NCBI GenBank assembly: GCA_022452285.1
Contig: JAKUNG010000002.1
Span: 271,218-327,956 of the forward strand
Source: Terriglobia bacterium
GTDB taxonomy: Bacteria; Acidobacteriota; Terriglobia; Versatilivoradales; Versatilivoraceae
Direction of reading: 5' to 3'
DNA length: 56,739 nucleotides
Under the pieces are notes generated by a model. The model did not search any database. It saw only the letters and a program-made list of their open reading frames with translations, and had not been told where the DNA came from. The position numbers and the translations under genes are program-made. Within the stretch, counting starts at the first letter, position 1; every line of letters begins with the position of its first letter. This document shows, in pieces, positions 27,274-36,614 of the stretch.

Positions 27274-27675
27274 ATGGCTTTTTGGCTCCTAAAAACAGAA
27301 CCTTCCGACTATGCTTATAGTGACTTGGTTCGTGAAAAAAAAACAGTGTGGGATGGGGTGAGTAATAATTTGGCTTTAAAATATATTCGACAAATGCGCA
27401 AAGGTGATCTAGCTTTAATCTACCATACTGGTAATGAGAAAGCTGTGGTTGGTATTGCTGTATTGATTAGTGATCCCTATCCCGATCCGGAGCAAAATGA
27501 TCCAAGATTGGTCGTGGTTGATGTGAAGCCTAAAAAGAAGTTAGTTAGAGAAATCTCACTTGCTGAGGTTAAATCAAATTCAAAATTAAAGGATTTTGAG
27601 CTCGTTCGTTTGCCACGGCTATCGGTCATGCCTGTGGAGACAAAAATTTGGAAAGAACTAGTTCAAGAGAATTAA
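27274..27675 (+). CDS. EVE-domain protein (PUA-like, thymocyte nuclear protein 1 type)
   Basis: 133 residues filling a single EVE domain: the N-terminal FWLLKTEPSDYAYSDL, then WDGVSNNLALKYIRQMRKGDLALIYHTG (key WDGV.N..A...+..M..GD) and VVVDVKP. EVE proteins are PUA-related folds that in some contexts recognise modified bases in DNA or RNA. A strong AAGGGGG ribosome site precedes the ATG. The partner, if any, is not evident; the convergent neighbour is a thioredoxin-TPR gene. Confidence 0.9.
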   Translation: MAFWLLKTEPSDYAYSDLVREKKTVWDGVSNNLALKYIRQMRKGDLALIYHTGNEKAVVGIAVLISDPYPDPEQNDPRLVVVDVKPKKKLVREISLAEVKSNSKLKDFELVRLPRLSVMPVETKIWKELVQEN

Positions 27676-27684
27676 CATCTTCTA

Positions 27685-28554
27685 TTAGTAGAGTACTCGA
27701 GCTAATTTGCTTCTGAATTCTTCAGCTAGATCACTGCGATCTCCAACTAGACTGAATATGGCGAGCATTGCTCTGCGGGCAGCATCATCATCATAATGTT
27801 TATCCAGTTCTACTAAAGCCAATAATTCTTCTAGCGCTCTACGATACTCTTGCTTAGCAGTAAGACAAGATGCCAAGGCTAAACGGGCATTCAAGTTGCT
27901 AGAGTCCTTTGCTATCAAGTTTTTCAGGGAATCCTCACCACCTGCTTTGTCACAATTAACTTGAAACTGAATGACTTCAAGTAATCTCTCGGCAGTTTCA
28001 TATTGCTCTGCTACTGGAGGAATTTTCTTGAGATATATTTCTGCTGTGTTGGATTGGTGTTCATCAATGAGAATTTTGGCAAAGGCTAAACTAGCTCCCG
28101 AATGATTAGGTTCCAACTGAAAAATTTCCTGAAGAAGGTTCTTAGCTTCGTCAATTTCATTGATTTTTATTTTATCCTGAGCAAGTTGAAATAATTTATC
28201 TACTTGAGTTAAACAATAGGGCTTTAGAAAATTTCGGATGTTCGATTCAGACTGGTTTCCAGAAAACTGGTCTGCTAGCTTTCCTGCTTGAAAAAGACAA
28301 ACTTGAGGAATACTGCGGATTTCAAATTGTAAAGCCAGATCTTGACTCTCATCAATATTAACTTTAGCTAAAATAACGGCTCCATTATACTCCACCACTA
28401 ATTTTTCTAACACTGGGGTTAATTCACGGCAAGGCCCACACCAGGGTGCCCAGAAGTCGACTAAGATGGGAACAGTTTTTGATTTTTCGACAACTAGAGT
28501 TTGAAAGTTCTGGTCATTAACATCCAAAACTAATGATGATTTAGAAGTTGACAT
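27685..28554 (-). CDS. Thioredoxin with C-terminal TPR region, CnoX/YbbN-like
   Basis: 289 residues. The N-terminal thioredoxin domain has an intact redox motif WCGPC (C39/C42) and a cis-proline region RSIPQVCLF. From about residue 120 the sequence becomes TPR-like helices of the type in CnoX (YbbN), a chaperedoxin that protects substrates from oxidation and hands them to GroEL or DnaK. E. coli CnoX lacks the CxxC, whereas this one retains it, as do many other lineages. Cytoplasmic, as no signal peptide is seen. Confidence 0.85.
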   Translation of the reverse strand: MSTSKSSLVLDVNDQNFQTLVVEKSKTVPILVDFWAPWCGPCRELTPVLEKLVVEYNGAVILAKVNIDESQDLALQFEIRSIPQVCLFQAGKLADQFSGNQSESNIRNFLKPYCLTQVDKLFQLAQDKIKINEIDEAKNLLQEIFQLEPNHSGASLAFAKILIDEHQSNTAEIYLKKIPPVAEQYETAERLLEVIQFQVNCDKAGGEDSLKNLIAKDSSNLNARLALASCLTAKQEYRRALEELLALVELDKHYDDDAARRAMLAIFSLVGDRSDLAEEFRSKLARVLY

Positions 28555-28771
28555 TATCTTTGTTTCTCATAGGGAAATTCATTATTCACTGGATGAAGAC
28601 GAGTATTCTATTAAAAGTTTAAAATCTGCTATTTAAAATACTAGAAATTAGATGGAAATTAAAAACAATAATTGGGTTTTTATAGATAGGTAACTGCAGT
28701 TGGTTCATTATCGTTAATAGCAAAACCCTAATTTTACAAAGTTAATTGAATCTTTAATCATAAACGTAAGG

Positions 28772-28800
28772 TTGTTTAGGTCTTTCGGGGATGCTAGCAT
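28772..28800 (+). promoter_or_regulatory. Candidate extended -10 promoter for the STN-like gene
   Basis: TTGTTT (28772-28777), 17-base spacer and TAGCAT (28795-28800) preceded by TGC. Its layout resembles the nuo candidate (TGC before the -10). It lies 39 bp upstream of the ATG at 28840. Confidence 0.35.
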
Positions 28801-28839
28801 ACAGCTAACGATTTAATTAGAAATCAGGATGACAGAATA

Positions 28840-29526
28840 ATGCACCAATGGATAACAGTCCTATTAGTTTTTCTCTTCACTGCAGTCCCTTGTTTAGAAG
28901 CAAAATTGAAAATATCTTTTGAGCGTAATATCCTTAATTTGAAAGCAGAAGACACAACCTACGGAACTGTTTTAAAAATTCTTGCCCAACATGCTGGATT
29001 AAAATATCAAATTCCAGATGATTTAAAATCAGTGCGGATTCCAATTATTGAAATTGAGAATGTAGACCTAACAACTGCTCTAGAAAAAATAATGGAAGGT
29101 AGTCGGTTTAATTTTGTTTTAATAGGTCGTCCAGGAGTCAGAGACTTGGTGTTTAAGTTAATAATTTCTGGAAAGTCTAAGGATAATGGAAGCGGGAACA
29201 CTAATTCTGTTCAAAATGATAAATGGTCTTTAGATCCTTTCAGTGCTGGGTCACAGGAGCAACATTCAGAATTTATTAAGCAAGGCCAAGCAAATCATCA
29301 AAATTCTGGGTATGATAGAACAAGGTTGTCTGAGAGAAAAATTGATCTGAAAACTTTCCAGAAAAAAGATCAGCTAATGGTAAAAGAGCCATATGGACAA
29401 CCTTCTTCTACTTTCCCAGAGAGAAGCAAGTTTTCCCCTTCTAGATCAGTTATAAAATCTTCTTTGGATCAGACCAGCACATCAAAAAGTCCTATAAGAG
29501 AAGTTCCTAGTCCCAAATCATACTAG
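28840..29526 (+). CDS. Exported protein with a secretin/TonB N-terminal (STN)-like domain
   Basis: 228 residues: a signal peptide ending near CLEA, then about 75 residues shaped like an STN domain (ILNLKAEDTTYGTVLKILAQHAGLKYQIPDDL, with key repeats of the beta-alpha-beta fold, and VDLTTALEKIMEGSRFNFVL). The second half (about 105-228) is Ser/Pro/Gln/Lys-rich and looks disordered. In known proteins the STN domain is joined to a secretin or TonB receptor; here nothing follows it. It could be a periplasmic adaptor or a decayed gene end. smpB follows 42 bp later. Confidence 0.6.
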   Translation: MHQWITVLLVFLFTAVPCLEAKLKISFERNILNLKAEDTTYGTVLKILAQHAGLKYQIPDDLKSVRIPIIEIENVDLTTALEKIMEGSRFNFVLIGRPGVRDLVFKLIISGKSKDNGSGNTNSVQNDKWSLDPFSAGSQEQHSEFIKQGQANHQNSGYDRTRLSERKIDLKTFQKKDQLMVKEPYGQPSSTFPERSKFSPSRSVIKSSLDQTSTSKSPIREVPSPKSY

Positions 29527-29568
29527 ACAAACATTAGTTTTTGAAAAATTCATTAACGGTATAACCCT

Positions 29569-30045
29569 ATGAAGCATTCGAATAACCGTAAAGGAAATCA
29601 GAAGATCTCAATCATAAATAGACAAGCATTTCATCATTATCAGATCTTTGAAAAATTTGAAGCTGGCATAGTTTTACTAGGAACGGAGGTTAAATCGGTA
29701 CGAGCTGGTCAGGCTAACTTGAAAGATGGCTATGGTATTGTAAAAGAAGGAGAGATCTGGTTGCTTAATTGTCATATTAGTCCTTATGGACAGGGCAATC
29801 GTTTAAACCATGATCCCTTGAGAAATCGGAAATTATTACTTCATCGGACAGAAATTAGGAAACTAATTGGTAAAACAGCAGAACGAGGAATGACGCTAAT
29901 TCCTCTTAGAATTTATTTTGAAAGAGGACGTGCTAAATGTGAAGTAGCCTTGGCCAAGGGTAAAAAATTATTTGACAAAAGAGAACAAGAGCGCCGCAAG
30001 ACCGCGGAGCGAGAGGCCCGTCAAGCCATCAAATATCAAAACTAA
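29569..30045 (+). CDS. smpB: SsrA-binding protein SmpB
   Basis: tmRNA-binding protein for rescue of stalled ribosomes. 158 residues with the family core: INRQAFHHYQIFEKFEAGIVLLGTEVKSVR (key EAGI.L.GTEVKS.R), INCHI-type LLNCHISPY, RKLLLHRTEI and the C-terminal basic helix KGKKLFDKREQERRKTAERE. tmRNA itself is not in the window. Confidence 0.97.
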   Translation: MKHSNNRKGNQKISIINRQAFHHYQIFEKFEAGIVLLGTEVKSVRAGQANLKDGYGIVKEGEIWLLNCHISPYGQGNRLNHDPLRNRKLLLHRTEIRKLIGKTAERGMTLIPLRIYFERGRAKCEVALAKGKKLFDKREQERRKTAEREARQAIKYQN

Positions 30046-30076
30046 ACTTCACTAAAGTTTTTCCTAAAATAAAACT

Positions 30077-30835
30077 ATGCCTGAGAATTTCGAACTAAAA
30101 ACTAGACATCAGTTTTCTAATCTTATTTCCCAACGAAACCGTTGGAGGCAGGTCCATGATAAATTGCCGGGTAGAAGGTTATTTAAGAACCTAATAGGTT
30201 CTTATTGGGCAAAACATAATTATTCGATCGAAGAAAGGATAGCCCTCTCATCTGACAATGGAGAGACTGTAGACCCCCAAAAGGACTTACAGGTAGCATT
30301 ACATTGTCAAGCTTCCCTTTGGCTCTTAAACCGGAGTCAAGAAGACAAGAAACTAACAGTTGCTGACTTAATTTTTGTTCATCAGTCGTTGACAGATCAG
30401 ACAAACTCAACCAAGCAGGTTTACCGAACGTCCAATATGAAACCTCTAATAGAGGGACAGGATCCACCAGAATGGGAAGTAATTCCAGAATTGGTGAAGA
30501 ATGCTCTTGAGTGGTTTCAAGCAGATAGTTTTAATGAAATGCATGAAGTTGAAAAAGTTGCTTTGGCCCTTATTAAATTAATTGACATTCAGCCTTTTGA
30601 TAAAAATAATGGTACAACCTTACGTCTTTTTTCAAATATTTTTTTGTTACAGGCTGGATATCCACCTGCCATTTTTCGTTCAGATCAGGCTGATTCCTAT
30701 GCTTTAGCAATTGAGGAAGCATTATGTTTTAGGACAGAAGCATTAGTTGAGCTCTTGACAGAATCAGTTGGTCATAGTCTTGGACTCTGTCTTGGTGAAA
30801 AGGAAACTAAATCACCCTTCATAGTTTTAGGTTAA
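30077..30835 (+). CDS. Fic-fold protein with degenerate active site (pseudo-Fic)
   Basis: 252 residues with clear Fic architecture. There is an SIEER segment where the inhibitory-helix region normally sits, the flap QVYRTSNMKP (typical xYRTxxV), a PPEWEVIPELVKNALEWF linker, and the core IDIQPFDKNNGTTLRLFSN at about 169-187. Aligned to HPFxDGNGRTxRLxxN, the catalytic histidine is Q172, the acidic residue K176, the anion-hole glycine N177 and the arginine T180. AMP transfer by the known mechanism is therefore unlikely. It follows smpB by 31 bp and may be co-transcribed. Fold confident, function unknown. Confidence 0.75.
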   Translation: MPENFELKTRHQFSNLISQRNRWRQVHDKLPGRRLFKNLIGSYWAKHNYSIEERIALSSDNGETVDPQKDLQVALHCQASLWLLNRSQEDKKLTVADLIFVHQSLTDQTNSTKQVYRTSNMKPLIEGQDPPEWEVIPELVKNALEWFQADSFNEMHEVEKVALALIKLIDIQPFDKNNGTTLRLFSNIFLLQAGYPPAIFRSDQADSYALAIEEALCFRTEALVELLTESVGHSLGLCLGEKETKSPFIVLG

Positions 30836-30899
30836 GGTTTTATATCGTTTAGGGTTTATTTCTCAGATAGTGCTATGGAATACCTAGTTTAACTAAAAG

Positions 30900-32405
30900 C
30901 TATGGAGTGAAAAACTCAGTTATTGATTCAAGTAGTGAAGTTGTTACATATTTTTTAGGAATCACATCAACTTTTAGCCCTCGTTCTTCTGCAGTTTTTT
31001 TTGTGATAGGTCCAATGCAGGCTATGGCAATGTCCTTTAGACGGTGAGGCCATGGTTGCAGAATTGTTTCCAAATTCTTTACTGTTGAGGAACTTGTAAA
31101 GACAATCATATCAATCTTATTTGAGTGAAAAATTTCATTTAAGTGTAATGAAGCACTGTCTGGCAAAATAGTTTCGTAGACAGTGACAACATCTACAGTT
31201 GCTTGTTGTTTTCGTAATTGCTCTGGCAACAATTCTCGAGCAACTTTTGCTCTGGGCATGAGGATGTTCATACCTTTCAGAGTTTTCTCCTGAAAACTTT
31301 CTAGTAATCCTTCAGCACAGTATTCATTTGGAATAATATCTATGCTCAGATTAAAAGCTTGTAAAGCTTTCGCTGTAGCTGGGCCTATAGCAGCAATTTT
31401 AATTCCTTTCAGTTCACGAATGTCTGAGAAAATACTAAAATAGCGATCAAAAAAATACTTTACCCCGTGTACACTAGTAAAAATTAGCCAGTGGTATGTC
31501 TTAATTTTTTCTATTGCTTCGTCCAATGCTAACCATGAACCGGGTCTCCGTACTTCAACGGTTGGAAAACTGATAACATCGGCTCCAAGTCTACGAAGTT
31601 CGCTTTTAAATTTGACTGATTGTTGATGGGGTCTAGTAATTACAATTTTTTTTCCAAATAGTGGACGATTATCAAACCATCTTAACTGGTTACGAAGATT
31701 GACTACATTACCCACAACAATTATGGTAGGAGGACTCATGTTTTGGGCTTGTTCAACAATTGTCTCTAGAGTACCCGTAATGACTTGTTGGGTTAGGTAA
31801 GTTCCCCAACGAATTAAAGCGATAGGGGTGCGTTGGCTCTTGCCGTGACGAACAAGTTGTTTCACCAAATCAGGTAGATTTTTTGTTCCCATAAAGAAAA
31901 CCAATGTTTCGTAGTTTTGTGGTAATTGATTCCAATCAATAGTAGATGTTTCTTGGGTAGGGTCCTGATGGGCAGTTATAAATGCAACTGTATGACTTAA
32001 ATTTCTATGAGTTAGGGGGATCCCAGCATAAGTCGGTCCTGCTGAACCTGCAGAGATTCCAGGAACAATTTCGAACTGAATTCCTTTTTTTGCTAGGGCT
32101 TCAGCTTCTTCTCCTCCACGACCGAAAATAAAAGGATCACCTCCCTTGAGTCGAGCTACATTCTTTCCTGCATGAGCACGCTGTATAACTAAATCATTGA
32201 TTTCTTTTTGCGTGATGTGGTCTTGCCCACTTTTTTTCCCAACGTAGATTTTTTCTGTTTCTTTTCTGCAGTGGGTTAGGAGCTCCTGATTTACTAAATA
32301 GTCGTAGATGACACATTCAACAGACTCAAGGCAATGTAGCGCTCTCAGAGTGATTAGTTCTGGATCTCCAGGTCCTGCTCCGATTAAATATACTTTACCA
32401 CTCAT
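30900..32405 (-). CDS. Fused uroporphyrinogen-III methyltransferase / uroporphyrinogen-III synthase (CobA-HemD)
   Basis: 501 residues. The N-terminal half is SUMT: VYLIGAGPGDPELITLRA, KGGDPFIFGRGGEEA (key GGDPF.FGRG.EE) and AGIPLTHR. The C-terminal half from about 255 is HemD: KIVITRPHQQSVKF, IFTSVHGVKYFF, VTVYET and IVFTSSSTVKNL. The fusion feeds both heme and siroheme/cobalamin branches. The ATG at 32405 has GGAAAG upstream and is preferred over an in-frame TTG at 32417. Last gene of a hemX-hemA-hemC-cobA/hemD operon. Confidence 0.93.
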   Translation of the reverse strand: MSGKVYLIGAGPGDPELITLRALHCLESVECVIYDYLVNQELLTHCRKETEKIYVGKKSGQDHITQKEINDLVIQRAHAGKNVARLKGGDPFIFGRGGEEAEALAKKGIQFEIVPGISAGSAGPTYAGIPLTHRNLSHTVAFITAHQDPTQETSTIDWNQLPQNYETLVFFMGTKNLPDLVKQLVRHGKSQRTPIALIRWGTYLTQQVITGTLETIVEQAQNMSPPTIIVVGNVVNLRNQLRWFDNRPLFGKKIVITRPHQQSVKFKSELRRLGADVISFPTVEVRRPGSWLALDEAIEKIKTYHWLIFTSVHGVKYFFDRYFSIFSDIRELKGIKIAAIGPATAKALQAFNLSIDIIPNEYCAEGLLESFQEKTLKGMNILMPRAKVARELLPEQLRKQQATVDVVTVYETILPDSASLHLNEIFHSNKIDMIVFTSSSTVKNLETILQPWPHRLKDIAIACIGPITKKTAEERGLKVDVIPKKYVTTSLLESITEFFTP

Positions 32406-32518
32406 GAAGCTTTCCAAAACTACAGTTCTAAAATAGTTTAAAATATCACTTTATCTGTGATTTTTTTGATAATAAGAGTTCCAAAATATGAGTTAATACT
32501 GTCATAGACAAAATTCTT

Positions 32519-33442
32519 TTACTTCAGGCTTTCTAGAATCTTGTCTGCACCTTTTTTTATGAGTTGATCGCCTACAATTTTTCCTAGATCTCTAGGATGT
32601 TCAATAGATCCTTCTCTAAATTCTCTAATGATTAATTTGCCGTCAATTGTTCCCACTAATCCTGTTAGTTTAACTCTAGAGTCTTGAATCGAAGCAAACC
32701 CTGCAATGGGTACCTGACAGCCACCCCCTAAATGTTGTAGCAGTGAACGTTCGGCTTCCACTGCTATCCTTGAACTAGGATGGTTTAAGGATTTAACCTT
32801 ATCAAGTGTCAGCTGATCATCAGAACGCACTTCAAGAGCAAGCGCACCCTGTCCAATTGCTGAACATATTTGATCAACTGGAATTCGTTCTTTAATCAGG
32901 TGGTCAAGTTTTAATCGAATCAATCCAGCACAAGCCAAGATTATTGCTTCATACTGACCTTCCCTTAACTTTTTTAATCGAGTGTCAATATTTCCACGCA
33001 ATTGAATGATTTTTAAGTCAGGGCGAAAGTTTAATAGTTGAGATTGACGACGAAGACTACTAGTACCAATTCTTGATTGAGAAGGCAATTCGGATAACTG
33101 GAAAAATTGATTAGAAAGTAAGGCGTCTCTGGCATCTATTCGTTTAACAACTGCCCCGATGGACAAGCCTGGAGGAAGACTGGTTGGTAAATCTTTAAGG
33201 CTATGGACCGCGATATCAATTTCTTCGTTAAGGAGAGCCTCTTCAATTTCCTTTATGAAGATTCCTTTACCTCCAATTTGGTGCAAGGGAACATCAAGGA
33301 TCCTATCACCTGAAGTTTGGATGGTTTTAATGCTTAACGATAAATTGGGATGTTGTTGTTGAAGTTCATCTTTAATTATGGAGGACTGGCGGACAGCCAA
33401 AAGACTTCCTCGTGAGCCGATAATTAGAGGACGTGGAGCCAT
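32519..33442 (-). CDS. hemC: Porphobilinogen deaminase (hydroxymethylbilane synthase)
   Basis: Polymerises four porphobilinogens to hydroxymethylbilane. 307 residues with IGSRGSLLAVRQ, the substrate loop HSLKDLPT, LRGNIDTRL and C242 in GGGCQVPIAGFA, which carries the dipyrromethane cofactor. GGAG precedes the ATG. Between hemA (97 bp upstream) and cobA/hemD (113 bp downstream). Confidence 0.97.
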   Translation of the reverse strand: MAPRPLIIGSRGSLLAVRQSSIIKDELQQQHPNLSLSIKTIQTSGDRILDVPLHQIGGKGIFIKEIEEALLNEEIDIAVHSLKDLPTSLPPGLSIGAVVKRIDARDALLSNQFFQLSELPSQSRIGTSSLRRQSQLLNFRPDLKIIQLRGNIDTRLKKLREGQYEAIILACAGLIRLKLDHLIKERIPVDQICSAIGQGALALEVRSDDQLTLDKVKSLNHPSSRIAVEAERSLLQHLGGGCQVPIAGFASIQDSRVKLTGLVGTIDGKLIIREFREGSIEHPRDLGKIVGDQLIKKGADKILESLK

Positions 33443-33539
33443 AATTCTCCGATTAGTTAAATAGTATGAAAAGATTAATTTTGTAAGTATTATTTTTTTG
33501 ATTCAAGTAATAAATTTCTCCAAAATGAGGGAACGCTAA

Positions 33540-34805
33540 TTATTCTTTTAGTCCTAACATCTTTTTTATCATTTCAATATGCTTTGATCCTGAGGATGTC
33601 TGATGGACGGATTTTATCTCAGAAATAGGGCCGTGTAGAAATTTTTTGATAATGCTTTGAGTCATATTTTCTAAGGCAACTTCTTGTTCAGTAGAGAGTT
33701 CCCCTAACTGTTTTTTTGTTTTTTCGAGTTCCTCCTGACGGATTAAATCCCAATGTTTTTTGAGTGCAACGATGGTAGGAGTTATATCTAAGGAATGGAC
33801 CTGATTTACGTATGATTGAACTTCCTCATTTATTATTCCCTCAGCAAACTGAGCTTCTTTAAGACGATGTTTTAAGTTTGCGTCTACTACATGGCGAAGA
33901 TCATCTATGTCGTAAAGAAAAATATTATCGATTTTATTGATTTCAGGATCGACATCACGGGGCATTGCGATGTCTATTATAAAAACAGGACGGTTTTTTC
34001 GTAACTTTATGATTCTTTGTCCATCAGTTTTCCTTAGAACAACCCCAGGTGCTCCTGTAGAACATATTAAGATATCAGCGCGTTCAACATGTCTGAAAAG
34101 CTCTTCTGGAGGAATCGCTTCTCCCTGGAGTGTTTTTGCGAGATCAACAGCTCTTTGATAGGTCCGGTTCCAAATTAAAAGTTTAGAAACACCTTGGGAA
34201 GTAAGGTGTTTAGCTGATAGTTCACTCATCTTCCCAGCACCTAGTAGGAGAACTGTCCGCCCATTTAGCGTGTCAAATATCTTCTTTGACAGTTCAACTG
34301 CTGCGTAACTTATAGAAACAGCTGAGTTTGAAATTCCAGTTTCTGAACGTATTCTTTTTGCAACATGAAAAGCTTTATTCATAAGGGGGCTCAAGTTTTC
34401 CCCTACAGCACCCAATCGATTAGCTAGAGTAAAAGCGTTTTTGACCTGTCCCAAAATTTGAGGTTCTCCAAGAACCATTGAATCAAGGCTGCTTGCTACC
34501 CGAAAAACATGCCGAACAGCATCTGTATGGGAAAAGTCATAAAGGAAATTTTGGATTACTTCTTTAGGCTGACCATGAAAATCGGAAAGAAAATCAGTGA
34601 CGAGATGGATGCCTAAATTGATATCAGGTGAATGTGCCAGGACTTCGGTCCGATTGCAGGTAGAAATTATTAGACTTTCTGAAATTGCTGACTGAGAAAT
34701 AAGATTTTCTAATGCATCAGGAAGTCGAGTTTCAGGAAAATAGAGTTTTTCACGAATGTCAATAGGTGCAGTTTTATGGCTTAGGCCAACTATAAGTAAA
34801 CTCAT
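33540..34805 (-). CDS. hemA: Glutamyl-tRNA reductase
   Basis: First committed step of C5-pathway heme synthesis. 421 residues. The catalytic cysteine is C50 in STCNRTEVLA, followed by MVLGEPQILGQVKNAF and the NADPH-binding VLLLGAGKMSELSAKHL (key GAGKM). Its ATG overlaps the hemX TGA by 4 bp (ATGA), so the two are coupled. hemL and hemB are not in the window. Confidence 0.97.
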   Translation of the reverse strand: MSLLIVGLSHKTAPIDIREKLYFPETRLPDALENLISQSAISESLIISTCNRTEVLAHSPDINLGIHLVTDFLSDFHGQPKEVIQNFLYDFSHTDAVRHVFRVASSLDSMVLGEPQILGQVKNAFTLANRLGAVGENLSPLMNKAFHVAKRIRSETGISNSAVSISYAAVELSKKIFDTLNGRTVLLLGAGKMSELSAKHLTSQGVSKLLIWNRTYQRAVDLAKTLQGEAIPPEELFRHVERADILICSTGAPGVVLRKTDGQRIIKLRKNRPVFIIDIAMPRDVDPEINKIDNIFLYDIDDLRHVVDANLKHRLKEAQFAEGIINEEVQSYVNQVHSLDITPTIVALKKHWDLIRQEELEKTKKQLGELSTEQEVALENMTQSIIKKFLHGPISEIKSVHQTSSGSKHIEMIKKMLGLKE

Positions 34806-35602
34806 TGTATAAAGGAATGGGCACTACCCTGTGATCGAGTTCCAAAAAAAGTAACCATAACAAAAATAAATCCTAAAACTGCCATCAAAGCAGCTTTTTT
34901 TCCACGAAGGTTGGCAGAAAGCCGGTATGTAATGAGAATGCCGTAAGTGAGCCATGTGATAAATGAGGCAACAATCTTTGGATCTAACTTTAAAGGAAGC
35001 TGCCAAAAGGTCCCTGCCACAAGTCCTATCGTTAACAAAGGAAAACCAATACTAAGTGACCGATAACCCAATTCATCACATACCTCTAGGGAAGGAAGGC
35101 GATAGTAAAATGCCTGAGGTCTTTTTCGTTTTAACTCATTTTCTTGGATGAGGTACATTAGTCCTGAGGCAAAAGCAACAAAGAAAGCACTATAACCTAA
35201 GAAAATAGTTGGTACGTGAATGTAAAGCCACAAGCTCCTTAGAATTTCTGGATACGGCTGACTAGGTGAAGAAATTAGGTTTGCTAGTAGCGTTAAAATA
35301 AATGCCAATGGAAATACAAAAACACTAAGAGAATCTAACCTATATCGTGCATAGGACAGAAGAAAAGCTAGAACAATAACTAAGGCAAAGAAAGATAAAA
35401 CGTCCTGTAAAGTGCTAATTGGAGGATGTTGACTTTCCGACCATGCTAGACCAATTGCGAAGGCATGGCAGAAAAATCCAATTACAATACTGGCCAGAAC
35501 CATTCGAAAAAGGATTTTTTTTCTAGTAATGATTGTCAGAAAGGCATGGAGGAGGCCGATAGAATAGAATCCAATTGTTAAGCGAAGAAGGAACAGGCTC
35601 AT
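34802..35602 (-). CDS. Cytochrome c assembly / HemX-like membrane protein
   Basis: 266 residues, about eight predicted helices, of the CcsA/HemX superfamily. Segments SLWLYIHVPTIFLGYSAFFVAFASGLMYL and the periplasmic histidine there are typical. It lacks the WWD tryptophan-rich loop of true CcsA, so HemX, a membrane protein linked to HemA levels in some bacteria, is the better label. First gene of the heme operon, overlapping hemA by 4 bp. Confidence 0.82.
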   Translation of the reverse strand: MSLFLLRLTIGFYSIGLLHAFLTIITRKKILFRMVLASIVIGFFCHAFAIGLAWSESQHPPISTLQDVLSFFALVIVLAFLLSYARYRLDSLSVFVFPLAFILTLLANLISSPSQPYPEILRSLWLYIHVPTIFLGYSAFFVAFASGLMYLIQENELKRKRPQAFYYRLPSLEVCDELGYRSLSIGFPLLTIGLVAGTFWQLPLKLDPKIVASFITWLTYGILITYRLSANLRGKKAALMAVLGFIFVMVTFFGTRSQGSAHSFIQ

Positions 35603-35896
35603 ATATAAACACTACTTTTTTAATGACATAGATTAAGTACTTTAAATGCACATTTACATACCCTTAAGATTATACTATTGGTATTTGTTTCATACAAGAA
35701 AGGTACAAGAACTTCTTCGCAAAACAGATAGAATTTGCAGAGTCTAGAGTTTTTAGTTGTACCTGTGTTAAGCTCCATGTAAATCAATGTTCTACAGAGA
35801 ACATAAAGTCCTAGTGATCATTGATTAGAGCTATAGTGACAAAGCTTTAACTTATTACAGTAGATATCTATTTTTCTGAGAAACTTCTGAGAAACA

Positions 35897-36550
35897 GTGT
35901 TAGAAAGTCAACATTTAATACAATATTTTTTCTTCATGGTGGTATTTTTGTTTTCCCTTAGCATTCATGAAGCAGCCCATGCTTGGACAGCAGAACGATT
36001 TGGTGATTCCACTGCTAGGTATTTGGGCAGAGTGACCCTCAATCCCATAGCTCATATTGATCTTATTGGAACTATCATATTTCCTACAATCGCTTTTTTT
36101 TCAGGGGCACTACTTTTTGGTTGGGCAAAACCTGTCCCATGGAATCCTTTAAATGTAAGTGATAGAAGAAAGGCAGATATTTGGATCTCAGCTGCAGGCC
36201 CAATTAGTAACTTAGTACTCGTAACCATTTTTTTGTTGGTTATTAAGTTATTTCAGAGTTATCAAATGGTTGGGGGAGTTGTTGGAGGGACCATTTTAGA
36301 ACCTCTTCATCGAATGTGTGTGATGGGGATTTTTCTGAACATGACTCTAGCTGTTTTTAACTTGCTTCCTATTCCTCCTTTAGATGGAAGTCATATATTG
36401 CCTCATTTTCTCCCACCTGATTTGGCTAGATCCTATGATCAAATCAGACCCTATGGATTTATTATTCTTCTTGCCTGTCTTTATTTGGGCATTCTTGGGT
36501 TAGTCTTATCGCCTTTTTCACAGTTAATTAGCTTCATCCTTTCACTTTGA
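35897..36550 (+). CDS. Site-2-type zinc metalloprotease (M50 family, small)
   Basis: 217 residues, about five helices. The zinc motif is H24-E25-x-x-H28 (SIHEAAHAW), with GWAKPVPWNP and NLLPIPPLDGSHIL carrying the distal aspartate (key PPLDG). There is no PDZ domain, so it belongs to the short rhizobial/YwhC-like class of site-2 proteases rather than RseP. The start is GTG. First in a block M50-trpS-scpA-scpB-rluB that I know from deltaproteobacteria and several Gram-positives. Confidence 0.9.
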   Translation: MLESQHLIQYFFFMVVFLFSLSIHEAAHAWTAERFGDSTARYLGRVTLNPIAHIDLIGTIIFPTIAFFSGALLFGWAKPVPWNPLNVSDRRKADIWISAAGPISNLVLVTIFLLVIKLFQSYQMVGGVVGGTILEPLHRMCVMGIFLNMTLAVFNLLPIPPLDGSHILPHFLPPDLARSYDQIRPYGFIILLACLYLGILGLVLSPFSQLISFILSL

Positions 36551-36614
36551 TATTGAAAGGTTTGTTTGCTTAAACACAACATAGTTTATATCCTACACAA
36601 CGAAAATTATCGCT

